Assembly: GCA_947169975.1 (NCBI GenBank)
Contig: CAMVRT010000011.1
Coordinates: forward strand, 1-64,000
Source: an uncultured Oscillospiraceae bacterium
Lineage (GTDB): Bacteria; Bacillota; Clostridia; Oscillospirales; Oscillospiraceae
Reading direction: 5' to 3'
Length of the DNA stretch: 64,000 nucleotides
Part shown: one piece after another, positions 14,922 to 24,222 of the stretch
Numbering within the stretch: the first letter of the stretch is position 1
Layout: every line of letters begins with the position of its first letter
Translations under genes and position numbers: made by a program
Notes under the pieces: generated by a model
Told to the model about the DNA's origin: nothing
Database searches by the model: none
The model's input: only the letters and a program-made list of their open reading frames with translations

Positions 14922-15713
14922 TTAACCAAGCGCGGTAAATCCCACGCTCTCAAAGACGGCGGAGGCCTCTTCCTCTGTCAGATAGAACAGGAAATCCTGC
15001 GCCTCCTGCGGATGCCGGGCATTGCTGAGCACGGCTGCGGGGTAAATCACCGCGCCGCACATATCATCGGTGGCGGTGTCCACCGGAGTGAGCCCGGCGG
15101 AATATGCGTCGGTGGCGTAGATGATGCCGCAGTCGGCGGTGCCCTCCACCACGGCGGTGGTGACCTCCTTGACGTTGGAGCCGTAGGTCAGGCAGGTGGC
15201 CATGGCCGCCTCATCCAGACCGAAATAGGTAAAGATCTTCTGGGTGTACTGGCCCACAGGCACGTCAGCATTGCCCATGGCCAGCAGCACGCTGCCTGCC
15301 TTCAGCGCGTGGGCCAGATCGTCAAAGTTCCTGATATCGGCAGGGTTCCCCTCTGCCACGCACAGGACAACACGGTTTTCCAGCAGCTTGAAGCGGTAAT
15401 CACTGTCCACCATACCCAGCTCCTCCAGCTGGTCCATCTGCTTGGGTGCAGCGGAGATGAACAGGTCACAGTCCGCGCCCTCCTCGATCTGGGTCTTCAG
15501 CGTGCCGGAGGAGTCAAAGGTGAACACCAGGTCGATGTCGCTGTGGGCGGCCTCGTATTTCTTTTCAATTTCCGTCAGCGTCTCGGTCATGGAGGCGGCG
15601 GCAAACACGTTCAGTTGGATTCTTTTCCGTTCTGTCCCCTGTTTATCCTTGCCGCAGGCAGCCAGAGACAGGAGCATCAGCAGCGCCATTACCAGAGCCA
15701 TTGCTTTTTTCAT
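14922..15713 (-). CDS. modA: Molybdate-binding lipoprotein
   Basis: Extracytoplasmic receptor for molybdate (and probably tungstate). The 263-residue product has a lipoprotein signal (lipobox LAAC at about 18-21). The ModA core follows: LNVFAAASMTETLTEIEKKYE, DSSGTLKTQIEEGADCDLFISA and the C-terminal HPQEAQDFLFYL. GGAGG-type ribosome site precedes the ATG. It is first in the mod-moa operon, with its promoter at 15740-15768 divergent from iclR. Confidence 0.95.
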   Translation of the reverse strand: MKKAMALVMALLMLLSLAACGKDKQGTERKRIQLNVFAAASMTETLTEIEKKYEAAHSDIDLVFTFDSSGTLKTQIEEGADCDLFISAAPKQMDQLEELGMVDSDYRFKLLENRVVLCVAEGNPADIRNFDDLAHALKAGSVLLAMGNADVPVGQYTQKIFTYFGLDEAAMATCLTYGSNVKEVTTAVVEGTADCGIIYATDAYSAGLTPVDTATDDMCGAVIYPAAVLSNARHPQEAQDFLFYLTEEEASAVFESVGFTALG

Positions 15714-15739
15714 GGGGATCCCTCCTGTTTTTTTTGATG

Positions 15740-15768
15740 ATTTTATCAGTTATTCTGACAGATAGCAA
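15740..15768 (-). promoter_or_regulatory. Promoter of the mod-moa operon
   Basis: On the minus strand TTGCTA (15763-15768) and TAAAAT (15740-15745) are 17 bp apart, about 27 bases from the modA start. Confidence 0.65.
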
Positions 15769-15788
15769 CACCGTGATTCGGTATTACA

Positions 15789-15799
15789 GAATGATATTC
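15789..15799. promoter_or_regulatory. Possible IclR-family operator
   Basis: GAAT-GAT-ATTC is a perfect inverted repeat between the divergent modA and iclR promoters; nearby ACAGAAT sequences repeat. IclR-type sites are often short GAA/TTC palindromes. Whether this regulator binds here is inference. Confidence 0.35.
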
Positions 15800-15817
15800 C
15801 AGCAATACAGAATTCTC

Positions 15818-15846
15818 TTGTTTTTCTGCCTGTCTCGTGGTATTCT
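15818..15846 (+). promoter_or_regulatory. Promoter of iclR-xdhC
   Basis: TTGTTT (15818-15823) and TATTCT (15841-15846) are 17 bp apart, just before the AGGAGG site of the regulator gene. Confidence 0.55.
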
Positions 15847-15869
15847 CAAAAAAAGGAGGCGATGTCCCC

Positions 15870-16637
15870 ATGTCCGCTGAACCACGCACTGTCCACTCGG
15901 TGGACAAGGCCATGGAGCTGCTGGAGCAGCTTCTGCGCAGCCGCCTGCCTATGTCGCTGCAGGAGCTGTCCGGCGCCACGGGCTATCCCAAGAGCACGGT
16001 CCACGCCCTGCTGGCCACCCTGCGCCGCCATGAGATGGTACGGCAGAACGACGACGGCCGCTACGATCTGGGCATCCGTCTCTTTGAGTGCGGCTGCGCC
16101 GTGGCGGAGCGGTGGGACGTGTCCCGGCTGGCAAGGCCCTATCTGGAACGTCTGGCAGCACAGACCGGCGCCAGTGCCTTTGTCTCCGTGCTGGAGGGGG
16201 ATCACGCCATCTCTCTGGATCAGTGCGCCGGAGGCGGCGGACTGCAGGTGATCCCGGAGGTGGGCAGCCGCCTGCCCCTCCACGCCACAGCCCAGGGCAA
16301 GCTGTTTCTCAGCCGGCTTTCGGAGAGCGACGCCCTCCAGCGCGTGCAGCGGGCGGGACTGACCGCCTATACGCCCCACACCATCACCGACACGGGAAAG
16401 CTGCTCCACGCCCTGGAGCCGATACGGCGCTGCGGTTACGCCGTGGAAAACGGCGAGTACAAGATCGGTCTGCGGGCCGTGGCGGCCCCGGTTTCCGACC
16501 GTGACCGCACGACCCGGTACGCTCTGGGCGTGGTGGGACTCTTCCGCCGGGTGGAAAGCGAGGAATTTCAGTACGCCGTGGAACAGACCGTGCTTCTGGC
16601 CCGCCAGCTTTCACAGGCGCTTGGCGCTGAACTGTGA
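15870..16637 (+). CDS. IclR-family transcriptional regulator
   Basis: A 255-residue regulator with an N-terminal winged HTH (LQELSGATGYPKSTVHALLA at about 28-47) and a C-terminal IclR effector domain (RLPLHATAQGKLFLS, ENGEYKIGLRAVAAPV). ATG 15870 has AGGAGG nine bases upstream. It is divergent from the molybdate/molybdenum-cofactor operon and precedes an xdhC-like gene by 18 bases. It may control a molybdenum hydroxylase programme such as purine or aldehyde oxidation. The effector is not predictable from sequence. Confidence 0.9.
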   Translation: MSAEPRTVHSVDKAMELLEQLLRSRLPMSLQELSGATGYPKSTVHALLATLRRHEMVRQNDDGRYDLGIRLFECGCAVAERWDVSRLARPYLERLAAQTGASAFVSVLEGDHAISLDQCAGGGGLQVIPEVGSRLPLHATAQGKLFLSRLSESDALQRVQRAGLTAYTPHTITDTGKLLHALEPIRRCGYAVENGEYKIGLRAVAAPVSDRDRTTRYALGVVGLFRRVESEEFQYAVEQTVLLARQLSQALGAEL

Positions 16638-16655
16638 GAAATAGAGGTCGATATT

Positions 16656-17570
16656 ATGTCAACTAATGAGTTTGTTCGTATTGCAGAAGAGCTGGCCCAA
16701 GGACGGGCGGCTGATCTGATCCGTCAGGCGGAGGGGGAAATCTATGTCCGCCGTTTCGTGCCGGAGGAGCGGCTGATCCTGCTGGGCGGCGGCCACATCG
16801 CCCGGCCCCTGTGCGCCATGGGCGCTATGCTGGATTTTGCCGTCACGGTGGTGGATGACCGGCCGGAATACGCAAACCGCCAGCGCTTCCCCGACGCCGC
16901 GCAGATGATCTGCGGTGCGTTTGTCCACGCCATCGAAGGATTGGAGATCCGCCCCACCGACTACGTGTGCGTTATTACAAGGGGCCACCGGTGGGACCGG
17001 GAGTGCCTGCGGGCCATTCTGGGCGGTCAGCGCCCCACCTATTTGGGGCTCATCAGCTCCCGGAGCCGTGCTTCGGCGCTGAAGGAGCTGCTGGTGTCAG
17101 AGGGCTTTGACGCCGACGCCGTGGGCGCCATCCACGCCCCCATCGGCCTGATGATCGGGGCCATCACCCCGGCGGAGATCGCCGTTTCCATCTGCGCCCA
17201 GCTGGTGGAGCATCGCCGCAGCCTGCCCACCCGCGCCAAGGTGCCGGGTCTCCTTGCCCAGACCAACACCGACCCGGCCTTTCTCCGCTTTATGACGGAA
17301 GATTGTCCAAAGGCGCTGCTGCTGGTACTCTCGGCCACCGGGTCCACCCCGGTGAAATCCGGCGCCATTATGGCGGTGGACGCCGCAGGCCGGGGCTACG
17401 GCACCATCGGCGGCGGCGAGGGCGAGGCCGAGGCCATGGAGCTGGCCCGCGATCTCATCGGTACCGGGCAGACACGAGTCCTCACGGTGGATATGGACGG
17501 CGATCCGGCCGGCGAGGACGATCTGGTCTGCGGAGGCTCTCTGCGCCTTCTGATCGAGGACGTCAAATAA
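16656..17570 (+). CDS. XdhC/CoxI-family maturation factor, domains in reversed order
   Basis: A 304-residue protein of the XdhC/CoxI family, which helps load sulfurated molybdenum cofactor into xanthine-dehydrogenase-type enzymes. The Rossmann domain comes first (LILLGGGHIARPLCAMGAML at about 35-54, CVITRGHRWD, YLGLISSRSRA). The XdhC_CoxI domain comes last (LVLSATGSTPVKSGAIMAVD and YGTIGGGEGEAEAM, then DLVCGGSLRLL). Classical XdhC has the opposite order. It forms a probable operon with the IclR gene. No molybdenum hydroxylase lies in the window, so its client is elsewhere. Confidence 0.85.
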   Translation: MSTNEFVRIAEELAQGRAADLIRQAEGEIYVRRFVPEERLILLGGGHIARPLCAMGAMLDFAVTVVDDRPEYANRQRFPDAAQMICGAFVHAIEGLEIRPTDYVCVITRGHRWDRECLRAILGGQRPTYLGLISSRSRASALKELLVSEGFDADAVGAIHAPIGLMIGAITPAEIAVSICAQLVEHRRSLPTRAKVPGLLAQTNTDPAFLRFMTEDCPKALLLVLSATGSTPVKSGAIMAVDAAGRGYGTIGGGEGEAEAMELARDLIGTGQTRVLTVDMDGDPAGEDDLVCGGSLRLLIEDVK

Positions 17571-17583
17571 CAATTCCCATAGC

Positions 17584-17612
17584 AAAAGGACGGGCTGCGG
17601 CCCGTCCTTTTT
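17584..17612. terminator. Bidirectional terminator
   Basis: AAAAGGACGGGC and GCCCGTCCTTTTT flank a short loop. It separates the plus-strand xdhC-like gene from the end of the minus-strand cobalamin operon. Confidence 0.9.
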
Positions 17613-17643
17613 CCCATCTTTTTGGCTATAAAAGTTACATGTA

Positions 17644-18276
17644 TCACTCTCTGCCCAGCATGTAGAGCAGGGCGTTGCAGATGGCTGCGGCTACGTTGCT
17701 GCCGCCCTTGCGGCCACGGGCCACAATGTAGGGCACGTCTGCCGTCATGATCAGCTCCTTGGACTGCACCACGTTCACAAAGCCCACCGGCACGCCGATG
17801 ATCAGCTCCGGGCGGAGCTTGCCCGCCTCGATCAGCTCATAGAGGCGGATCAGAGCCGTTGGCGCGTTGCCGATGGCGAAGATCAGAGGTCGGTCCAGGG
17901 CGGCGGCCTTGTCCATGGAGGCCACGGCCCGGGTGGTACCGTTGGCCTTGGCCATGGCGGCCACGTCCTCATCCGCCATGAAGCAGAACACCTCGCCGCC
18001 ATGCTTGGCCAGGGCCTTCTTGTTGATGCCCGCCTTGCCCATATTGGTGTCGGTGACGATACAGGCCCCGTTTCGGATGGCGGTCAGGGCCTTGTTCACC
18101 ACGTCCGGGGAGAAGCACAGGGTGTCGGCGTACTCAAAATCCGCCGAGGTGTGGATGACGCGCTTAATGATGGGGGCCAGCTGCGGATCCAGGGGATGGG
18201 GCAGCTCCGACTCGATGATCTCAAAGCTGCGGCGCTCGATTTCCATGGGGGTGACCTGTTCCAGTTCGATGTTCAT
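17644..18276 (-). CDS. cbiC: Cobalt-precorrin-8 methylmutase
   Basis: Moves the C-11 methyl group to C-12, giving cobyrinate. The 210-residue product has the catalytic-His region [14 protein letters not shown] (about 38-51), [12 protein letters not shown] and [15 protein letters not shown], all typical of CbiC/CobH. It is the last gene of the cobalamin operon and overlaps cbiP by ATGA. Confidence 0.96.
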   Translation of the reverse strand: MNIELEQVTPMEIERRSFEIIESELPHPLDPQLAPIIKRVIHTSADFEYADTLCFSPDVVNKALTAIRNGACIVTDTNMGKAGINKKALAKHGGEVFCFMADEDVAAMAKANGTTRAVASMDKAAALDRPLIFAIGNAPTALIRLYELIEAGKLRPELIIGVPVGFVNVVQSKELIMTADVPYIVARGRKGGSNVAAAICNALLYMLGRE

Positions 18277-19754
18277 TCCGTGATGCCCTCCTCCAAAATG
18301 CGGTAGATAGCTGCCATGTCCATGTTCTTTCGCACGGCGTCAGCCAGCAGGTCGTACTGCTGCTCCTTGTAGGCGGCGTAGTCAAAAGCCGTCAGCTCGC
18401 CCTCGTCTATCCCCTTGCGGCGGCACAGCATGCCCAGCACCGCCCGGCGGCAGGACTCCGTGTCATAAAAGCCGTGGAGATAGCTGCCGAACACGTTGCC
18501 GCTGACGCAGCCGTCAAAGGCGCCGCTCTCCAGCCGCACCAGAGGCTGCGCGCCATCGTCCAGTTTGGTCTCACCCATGTGGATCTCGTAGCCCTCCAGC
18601 TCCGCACCGATGAGCTCGCCGCCAATGACGGTACCCCGGACGCGGGTGCGGTGCTTCTCGGCGGCGAAATCCGTGACCATGGGCAGCAGACCCATGCCGT
18701 CCACGCTGCCGCCGCCCTCGGCGCCGCAGCTGTCGGTGATCCTGCGGCCCAGCATCTGGTAGCCGCCGCAGATGCCGCACACCGGCGTGCCGGCAGAAGC
18801 CAGCTTCTTGATGGCGGCCTCCAGACCGCACTGGCGCAGCCACAGCAGGTCGGCGATAGTGCTCTTGGTGCCGGGCAGGATCACCAGATCGGGATTGCCC
18901 AGCTGACGGGGCGAGGCGACGTACCGCACGCCTACCCCCGCGGTGGCCTCCAGAGCGGAGAAATCGGTGAAATTGGAGATGCGGGGCAGGCGCACAACGG
19001 CGATGTCCAGTGCGGCGCGGCTCTGGCGGCCGAAACGCTCGGTGAGACTGTCCTCGTCCTCGATGTCCACCTTCAGGTAGGGCAGCACGCCCACCACCGG
19101 CTTATGGGTCAGGTCCTCCAGCATCTTGAGACCGGGGCGCAGGATCTCCACGTCGCCCCGGAACTTGTTGATGACCGTGCCCTTCACCAGATTCTGCTCC
19201 TCCTCATCCAGCAGGGCCACGGTGCCGTAGAGCTGGGCAAACACGCCGCCCCGGTCAATGTCGCCCACCAGCAATACGGGGGCGTGGACCATTTTGGCAA
19301 GGCCCATGTTGACGATGTCGTCGGTTTTCAGATTGATCTCCGCCGGGCTGCCGGCGCCCTCGATGACGATGATATCGTTTTGGGCGGACAGGGTGTTGAA
19401 CGCCTCCATGATCCGGGGAATCAGACTGCGCTTCATGGCGAAGTATTCCACCGCCGACATGTTGCCCAGCACCTCGCCGTTCACGATGACCTGGGAACCC
19501 ACGTCCGTGGTGGGCTTGAGGAGGATGGGGTTCATCAGCACTGAGGGCTCCACGCCGCATGCCTCTGCCTGGACCACCTGAGCCCGGCCCATCTCCAGCC
19601 CCTCTTTCGTGATGAAGGAATTGAGGGCCATATTCTGGCTCTTGAAGGGCGCCACCCGGTAGCCGTCCTGACGGAACACCCGGCACAGCCCCGCCACCAG
19701 CAGGCTCTTGCCCGCGTTGGACATGGTGCCCTGCACCATAATCACTTTAGCCAT
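18273..19754 (-). CDS. cbiP: Cobyric acid synthase
   Basis: Amidates the b, d, e and g carboxylates of adenosylcobyrinate a,c-diamide using glutamine and ATP. The 493-residue product has a dethiobiotin-synthase-like P-loop [14 protein letters not shown] at about 8-21. Its C-terminal class I glutaminase-like domain has the nucleophile in [15 protein letters not shown]. Length and [14 protein letters not shown] are typical of CbiP/CobQ. It overlaps cobD by eight bases and cbiC by four. Confidence 0.96.
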   Translation of the reverse strand: MAKVIMVQGTMSNAGKSLLVAGLCRVFRQDGYRVAPFKSQNMALNSFITKEGLEMGRAQVVQAEACGVEPSVLMNPILLKPTTDVGSQVIVNGEVLGNMSAVEYFAMKRSLIPRIMEAFNTLSAQNDIIVIEGAGSPAEINLKTDDIVNMGLAKMVHAPVLLVGDIDRGGVFAQLYGTVALLDEEEQNLVKGTVINKFRGDVEILRPGLKMLEDLTHKPVVGVLPYLKVDIEDEDSLTERFGRQSRAALDIAVVRLPRISNFTDFSALEATAGVGVRYVASPRQLGNPDLVILPGTKSTIADLLWLRQCGLEAAIKKLASAGTPVCGICGGYQMLGRRITDSCGAEGGGSVDGMGLLPMVTDFAAEKHRTRVRGTVIGGELIGAELEGYEIHMGETKLDDGAQPLVRLESGAFDGCVSGNVFGSYLHGFYDTESCRRAVLGMLCRRKGIDEGELTAFDYAAYKEQQYDLLADAVRKNMDMAAIYRILEEGITE

Positions 19755-20784
19755 GCAGCACCTCCCGCAGCGTATCGATCAGCAGTTGATTTTCCGCCGC
19801 CGTCTTGACGCCGATGCGGAAATACGTTTCATTCAGCCCGGTGAACGTGGAGCCGTCCCGGATCATCAGCCCCCGCTCCAGCAGGGGTTGGCGGATGGGG
19901 CGGTCTGCGCGCAAAAGCAGATAATTGGCCTCACCGGGATAGACCTGCAGGCCCAGCTTGGTCAGCTCCTCCGCCAGATACCGGCGCTGAGCGGATACGA
20001 ACGCCCGGGTTTTCTCCGCCCAGTCCCGCTCCGTCAGCGCGGCGATCCCGGCACGCTGGGCCACGGTGGACACGCTCCACTGGGCGCCGTGGGCGGCGAT
20101 GCGGTCCAGAAGTGCCTCATCTGTGCAAAGCAGATATCCCAGCCGCAGACCGGCCATGGCGTAGAGCTTGGTAAAGGCCCGCAGGATCAGCAGATGGGGA
20201 TTTCCGGCAAGCAGCGGCAGCAGACTTTTCCCCTCAGTGAACTCGATGAAGCACTCGTCCACCACCAGCACCGTGCCGTTTTCCCCACACTGGAGAACGA
20301 TCTCCTCCAGCAGCGCCGGGTCGCACAGCCGCCCGGTGGGGTTGTTGGGATTACAGAGAAACACCATATCCGTTCCCGGTGTGATGGCGGCCAGAATGCC
20401 GCTGTCCACGGCAAAGCCGTTCTCCTCCCGCAGGGGGTATTCAACAATTTCCGCGCCGAACAGGGCGGCGCTCCTGCCGTATTCGGAGAAGGTGGGCGCA
20501 ACTGTCAGCACACGTCCAGGCCGCAGACAGGCGCAGAGGCGGAAAATGAGGTCCGCCGCGCCGTTGCCGCAGAGGACGGTATTTTCCGGCGTGCCGTATC
20601 GCTCCGACAGCGCCCGCCGCAGGGCGCGGCACTGATAGTCGGGGTAGCGTACGTCCTGATCCGTGCCCTCCCGGATGGCGCGCACCACCGATTCCGGCAT
20701 TCCCAGCGGGTTGGTATTCACGGAGAAATCCACGCGGATCGCTTCACCGCCGTAGATATCTCCGCCGTGGTCATAGGGCAGCAT
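19747..20784 (-). CDS. cobD: Threonine-phosphate decarboxylase
   Basis: PLP enzyme that makes (R)-1-amino-2-propanol phosphate for the nucleotide loop of cobalamin. The 345-residue product is an aspartate-aminotransferase-fold protein: [12 protein letters not shown] near the N-terminus, [30 protein letters not shown] and the PLP-lysine region [14 protein letters not shown]. HisC-like aminotransferases share this fold, but the position between cbiB and cbiP makes CobD the best call. Overlaps: 14 bases with cbiB, eight with cbiP. Confidence 0.93.
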   Translation of the reverse strand: MLPYDHGGDIYGGEAIRVDFSVNTNPLGMPESVVRAIREGTDQDVRYPDYQCRALRRALSERYGTPENTVLCGNGAADLIFRLCACLRPGRVLTVAPTFSEYGRSAALFGAEIVEYPLREENGFAVDSGILAAITPGTDMVFLCNPNNPTGRLCDPALLEEIVLQCGENGTVLVVDECFIEFTEGKSLLPLLAGNPHLLILRAFTKLYAMAGLRLGYLLCTDEALLDRIAAHGAQWSVSTVAQRAGIAALTERDWAEKTRAFVSAQRRYLAEELTKLGLQVYPGEANYLLLRADRPIRQPLLERGLMIRDGSTFTGLNETYFRIGVKTAAENQLLIDTLREVLHG

Positions 20785-21727
20785 ACAGACACATCCTCTC
20801 CAGCAGCGTCAAGAGCAGCATCAGCCACGCCGTGCCGTAGAGCAGGGCGTGGGAACGGCGAATGTCCTCCGTCTCAATGGGGCGGAGATCATCGCCGATA
20901 TAGGGTTTTTGGTGCACCACGCCGCCGTACACCGCGTCGCCGGCCAGGCGCACCCGGAGGGCGCCGGCCATCACCGACTCGGTCTGGGCGGAGTTGGGGC
21001 TGGCGTGCTTGCGCCGGTCCCGCCGCCAGATCCGCCAGGCATTCTTCGCGTCAGCGCGGCAGATGGCCGCCGCGGCGATCATCAGCAGGGCCGAGAGCCG
21101 GGCGGGGATGTAATTCATCACGTCGTCCAGCCGGGCGGCGCAGGTGCCGAACCGCTCATATCTCTCGTTGCGGTAGCCCACCATGGAATCCATGGTGTTC
21201 ACCGCCTTGTAGAGGCAGCCGCCTGCCGGGCCCAGCAGCATCATATAGAAGAGAGGGGCCACCTCCCCGTCGGAGGTGTTCTCCGCCACGGTCTCCACCG
21301 CGGCGCGGGTCACGCCCGCCTCGTCCAGCACAGCGGTGTCACGGCCCACGATCATGCCCACGGCTTTTTGCGCCTCAGCCAAGGTGCCGGTTTTCAGCAC
21401 ACGGTAGACCCGCAGGCTTTCTACCCGCAGGCTCCGGGCGGCCAGGCACTGCCAGCTCAACAAAGCGCCGATGGCCACATAGCACCAGGGGCTCACCTTC
21501 CACGCAAGCCACAGCACGGCAACGGGAATGCCAGCGCCAAGTATCAGCGTACCAATCACCAGCAGCACGCCGCCAAGGCGTTTGTTGGACATGGGATACA
21601 GCAGCTTTTCCAGCCCCTCGATCACCTTGCCGTAGTACCGCACCAGATGGGGCCAGCCCTGGGGGTCCCCCAGCAGCAGGTCCAGTCCGAAGCCCAGCAG
21701 CAGCGCCAGCGTATCATAGAGCAGCAT
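20771..21727 (-). CDS. cbiB: Adenosylcobinamide-phosphate synthase
   Basis: Membrane enzyme that attaches aminopropanol phosphate to adenosylcobyric acid. The 318-residue product opens with LLLGFGLDLLLGDPQGWPHLVR, the CbiB/CobD(Pd) signature (about residues 10-30). It has several membrane segments and TVAENTSDGEVAPLFY. It precedes cobD, which supplies its substrate, and overlaps both neighbours by 14 bases. Confidence 0.95.
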   Translation of the reverse strand: MLLYDTLALLLGFGLDLLLGDPQGWPHLVRYYGKVIEGLEKLLYPMSNKRLGGVLLVIGTLILGAGIPVAVLWLAWKVSPWCYVAIGALLSWQCLAARSLRVESLRVYRVLKTGTLAEAQKAVGMIVGRDTAVLDEAGVTRAAVETVAENTSDGEVAPLFYMMLLGPAGGCLYKAVNTMDSMVGYRNERYERFGTCAARLDDVMNYIPARLSALLMIAAAAICRADAKNAWRIWRRDRRKHASPNSAQTESVMAGALRVRLAGDAVYGGVVHQKPYIGDDLRPIETEDIRRSHALLYGTAWLMLLLTLLERMCLYAAL

Positions 21728-23039
21728 AGTCCGCCGCCTTTCTCACATAGTTTTCCGCAAACGCGGGATTTGCCGGGAAGTAGAGATGGGGAAAGCCTGC
21801 GTACAGTGTTTCCGTTGCGTGGGCGCATGGCCAGCTCCGCTTGCCGGAGGGCTTGGCGGCGGTAAAGCCGCTGCCGTTGTCCTCGCTGTCATAGTAATGG
21901 AATTCATGGGCCCGGATGCTCTCCCCTGCGCGGCACAGGAGGTTGTCACGCTCCGCCGTCAGATTGACGTAGCCGAACCGCTGGAGCTTTTTGGTGCCGA
22001 AGGCGGCGGCGTGGATCACGCCTGCCATTTCCGCACCGTCCAGCGTGTCGTGGAGATAGAGGAAGCCGCCGCACTCCGCCACGGTGGGCAGTCCCGCCTC
22101 CACCGCCCGGCAGATCTCATGCCGGATGGGGTTTCGGGACAGCTCCGCCAGGTGCAGCTCCGGGTAGCCACCCGGCAGGTAAAGGCCCTGCACGTTTTCC
22201 GGGAGATGTGCGTCGTGGATGGGGCTGAAAAAAGTCAGTTCACAGCCAAGCTCTTCCAGCAGGCGCAAATTCTCCTCGTAGAGGAAGCAGAACGCCTCGT
22301 CCCGGGCCACGGCGATGCGAACGCCCTTTGCCACGGGAGCCGCCGGCTTCGGCTGCGGAAGATCGGGAGCTTCCGACGCAAGGGCCAGAATGCCGTCCAG
22401 ATCCAGATACCGCTCCGCCAGTTCTCCCAGCCGGTCCAGCCGCTGCTGGAGATCGGCGATCTCGGCGGCGGTGATGAGCCCCAGATGGCGGCTGCCGATG
22501 ACAGCTTCCTCCGCACGGGGCAGGAAGCCCAGGGGCTTCACTCCGGCATCCTCCGCAATTTTGCAAAGGTCTCCATAGAGCATGGGCGAGGCCTGATTGA
22601 AGATGACGCCCGCCACGCCGCTCTCCGGCCGGAAGTCCCGGAAGCCCCGGATCAGCGCGCCGGCGGAGGTGTACATGCCCCGGACGTTGACGGTGAGGAT
22701 CACAGGCGTCTGTGTCGCCTTGGCCACGTGGTAGGTGCTGCAGTCGCCTTGAGTGCCGATGCCGTCATAGTAGCCCATGACGCCCTCCAGCACGGAGAGC
22801 CTGTCCGCAGCACCGCCCAACTGGCAGCGCAGCTGCTCCGGCGTGCTGAAAAACGGGTCCAGATTCCGGGCAGGCACGCCGATGACCTCCCGATGAAACA
22901 TGGGGTCGATATAGTCCGGTCCGCACTTGAAGGACTGGACGGCCAGTCCCCGGTTCTTCAGCGCCCGCAGCACCGCGCAGGTCACGGTGGTCTTGCCGCA
23001 GCCGGAGTTGGTACCGGCGATCAGAACACGGTCATTCAT
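21714..23039 (-). CDS. cbiA: Cobyrinate a,c-diamide synthase
   Basis: Glutamine-dependent amidase for the a and c side chains of cobyrinate. The 441-residue product has the P-loop AGTNSGCGKTTVTCAV at about 8-23 and FKCGPDYIDPMFH. The C-terminal glutaminase domain has LYLPGGYPELH and the nucleophile in TVAECGGFLYLHD. It overlaps cbiET by eight bases and cbiB by 14. Confidence 0.96.
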   Translation of the reverse strand: MNDRVLIAGTNSGCGKTTVTCAVLRALKNRGLAVQSFKCGPDYIDPMFHREVIGVPARNLDPFFSTPEQLRCQLGGAADRLSVLEGVMGYYDGIGTQGDCSTYHVAKATQTPVILTVNVRGMYTSAGALIRGFRDFRPESGVAGVIFNQASPMLYGDLCKIAEDAGVKPLGFLPRAEEAVIGSRHLGLITAAEIADLQQRLDRLGELAERYLDLDGILALASEAPDLPQPKPAAPVAKGVRIAVARDEAFCFLYEENLRLLEELGCELTFFSPIHDAHLPENVQGLYLPGGYPELHLAELSRNPIRHEICRAVEAGLPTVAECGGFLYLHDTLDGAEMAGVIHAAAFGTKKLQRFGYVNLTAERDNLLCRAGESIRAHEFHYYDSEDNGSGFTAAKPSGKRSWPCAHATETLYAGFPHLYFPANPAFAENYVRKAADYAAL

Positions 23040-24222
23040 GGTTTCCGCCTCCGCTGATGACGAAGATGGGGTTCTGGGCCATCATCATATGGAGCCCCGC
23101 CACGGTTTTGGCGGCGGACACCCCCACCTGCACCAGCTCGGCCTCCAGACCGTGGGCGGCAAAGGCCGCCAGCGCAGCCTGGGCGCTCTCCAGCGCGATG
23201 GCGTTGACCACGATGCGGGCGCGGGGATTCTTCTCGAAAACGATGTCAAAGACGGCGTTCATCCGACCGCCGCTGCCGCCCACGAACACAGCGTCCGGGG
23301 CTGGCAGTTCCCGCAGCGCATCCGGTGCGCCGCCGCAGATGGCCTTCACGTTGCCCAGATGGAAGGCGGCGGCGTTCTGCTCCGTCAGGGCGATGGCCTC
23401 CCCGTTTTTGTCCACGCCGTATACACGGCCCTTGTAGGCAGCCAGTGCCATCTCCACCGTCACCGAGCCGGTGCCGCAGCCCACGTCCCAGCAGACGTCG
23501 CCGGGACGGACGCCCAGCTTGCTCATGGTGACGGCCCGGACCTCTGCCTTGGTCATGGGCACCTTGCCCCGGATAAACGCCTCGTCCGGGATGCCGCAGC
23601 GGATCCGGTCATCGGATGTCGGATTATCGATCAGCAGCACCGCCAGAGAGTCAAAGCTCTCCTCCTTCAGTTGTTCCACAGACATGGTGCGAATCCGCTG
23701 GCCCTCCATGCCCAGCCGCTCCCCCACCTGTGCGGTGAGGAAACCGAAACCGGCACGGCACAGAGCCTCCGCCAGTTCGGAGATGTTGCCGCCGGTGAGG
23801 GCAAAGGTGCTCTGATTGCGGCGGACGGCGTCCACCAGCGCGCCTTCCCGGCCGTGGCAGCTGACAAGGGCGGTATCCTGCCACGTCCGGCCCAGCCGTG
23901 CGGAAAAATAATGGAGGGACGAGATGCCGGGCAGTATCTGTACTTCACAGTCCGCCAGCTCACGGCACAGGGCTGTCGCGGCGCTGTAGAAGCCCGTGTC
24001 CCCGGACACCAGCACCGCGTAGTTCCCCTCGCCATGCTCCGCCAGCACCGGGCGGATCTTATCCGCCGTGTAGGCTGCCACGGAGGGCTTGTTCAGATAG
24101 GCGTAGTCCGCCAGCATACGGGGCGCGCCCAGCAGCACGTCAGCGTTCTCGATGGCCCGCAGGCCCTCCGCCGTCACGGTATCGGGTCCCATGCCGGTCC
24201 CTACGATGGTCACAGTTTTCAT
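23032..24222 (-). CDS. cbiET: Cobalt-precorrin-7 C5-methyltransferase / cobalt-precorrin-6B C15-methyltransferase (fused CbiE-CbiT)
   Basis: A 396-residue fusion. The N-terminal CbiE half (1 to about 200) has VTIVGTGMGPDTVTAEG and LVSGDTGFYSAA. The C-terminal CbiT half has SAM-binding GDVCWDVGCGTGSVTVEMAL near residue 240. Together they methylate C-5 and C-15 and decarboxylate the C-12 acetate. I start at ATG 24222, overlapping the cbiJ stop by ATGA; the longer frame runs through cbiJ. It corresponds to CobL of the aerobic pathway. Confidence 0.95.
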   Translation of the reverse strand: MKTVTIVGTGMGPDTVTAEGLRAIENADVLLGAPRMLADYAYLNKPSVAAYTADKIRPVLAEHGEGNYAVLVSGDTGFYSAATALCRELADCEVQILPGISSLHYFSARLGRTWQDTALVSCHGREGALVDAVRRNQSTFALTGGNISELAEALCRAGFGFLTAQVGERLGMEGQRIRTMSVEQLKEESFDSLAVLLIDNPTSDDRIRCGIPDEAFIRGKVPMTKAEVRAVTMSKLGVRPGDVCWDVGCGTGSVTVEMALAAYKGRVYGVDKNGEAIALTEQNAAAFHLGNVKAICGGAPDALRELPAPDAVFVGGSGGRMNAVFDIVFEKNPRARIVVNAIALESAQAALAAFAAHGLEAELVQVGVSAAKTVAGLHMMMAQNPIFVISGGGNHE

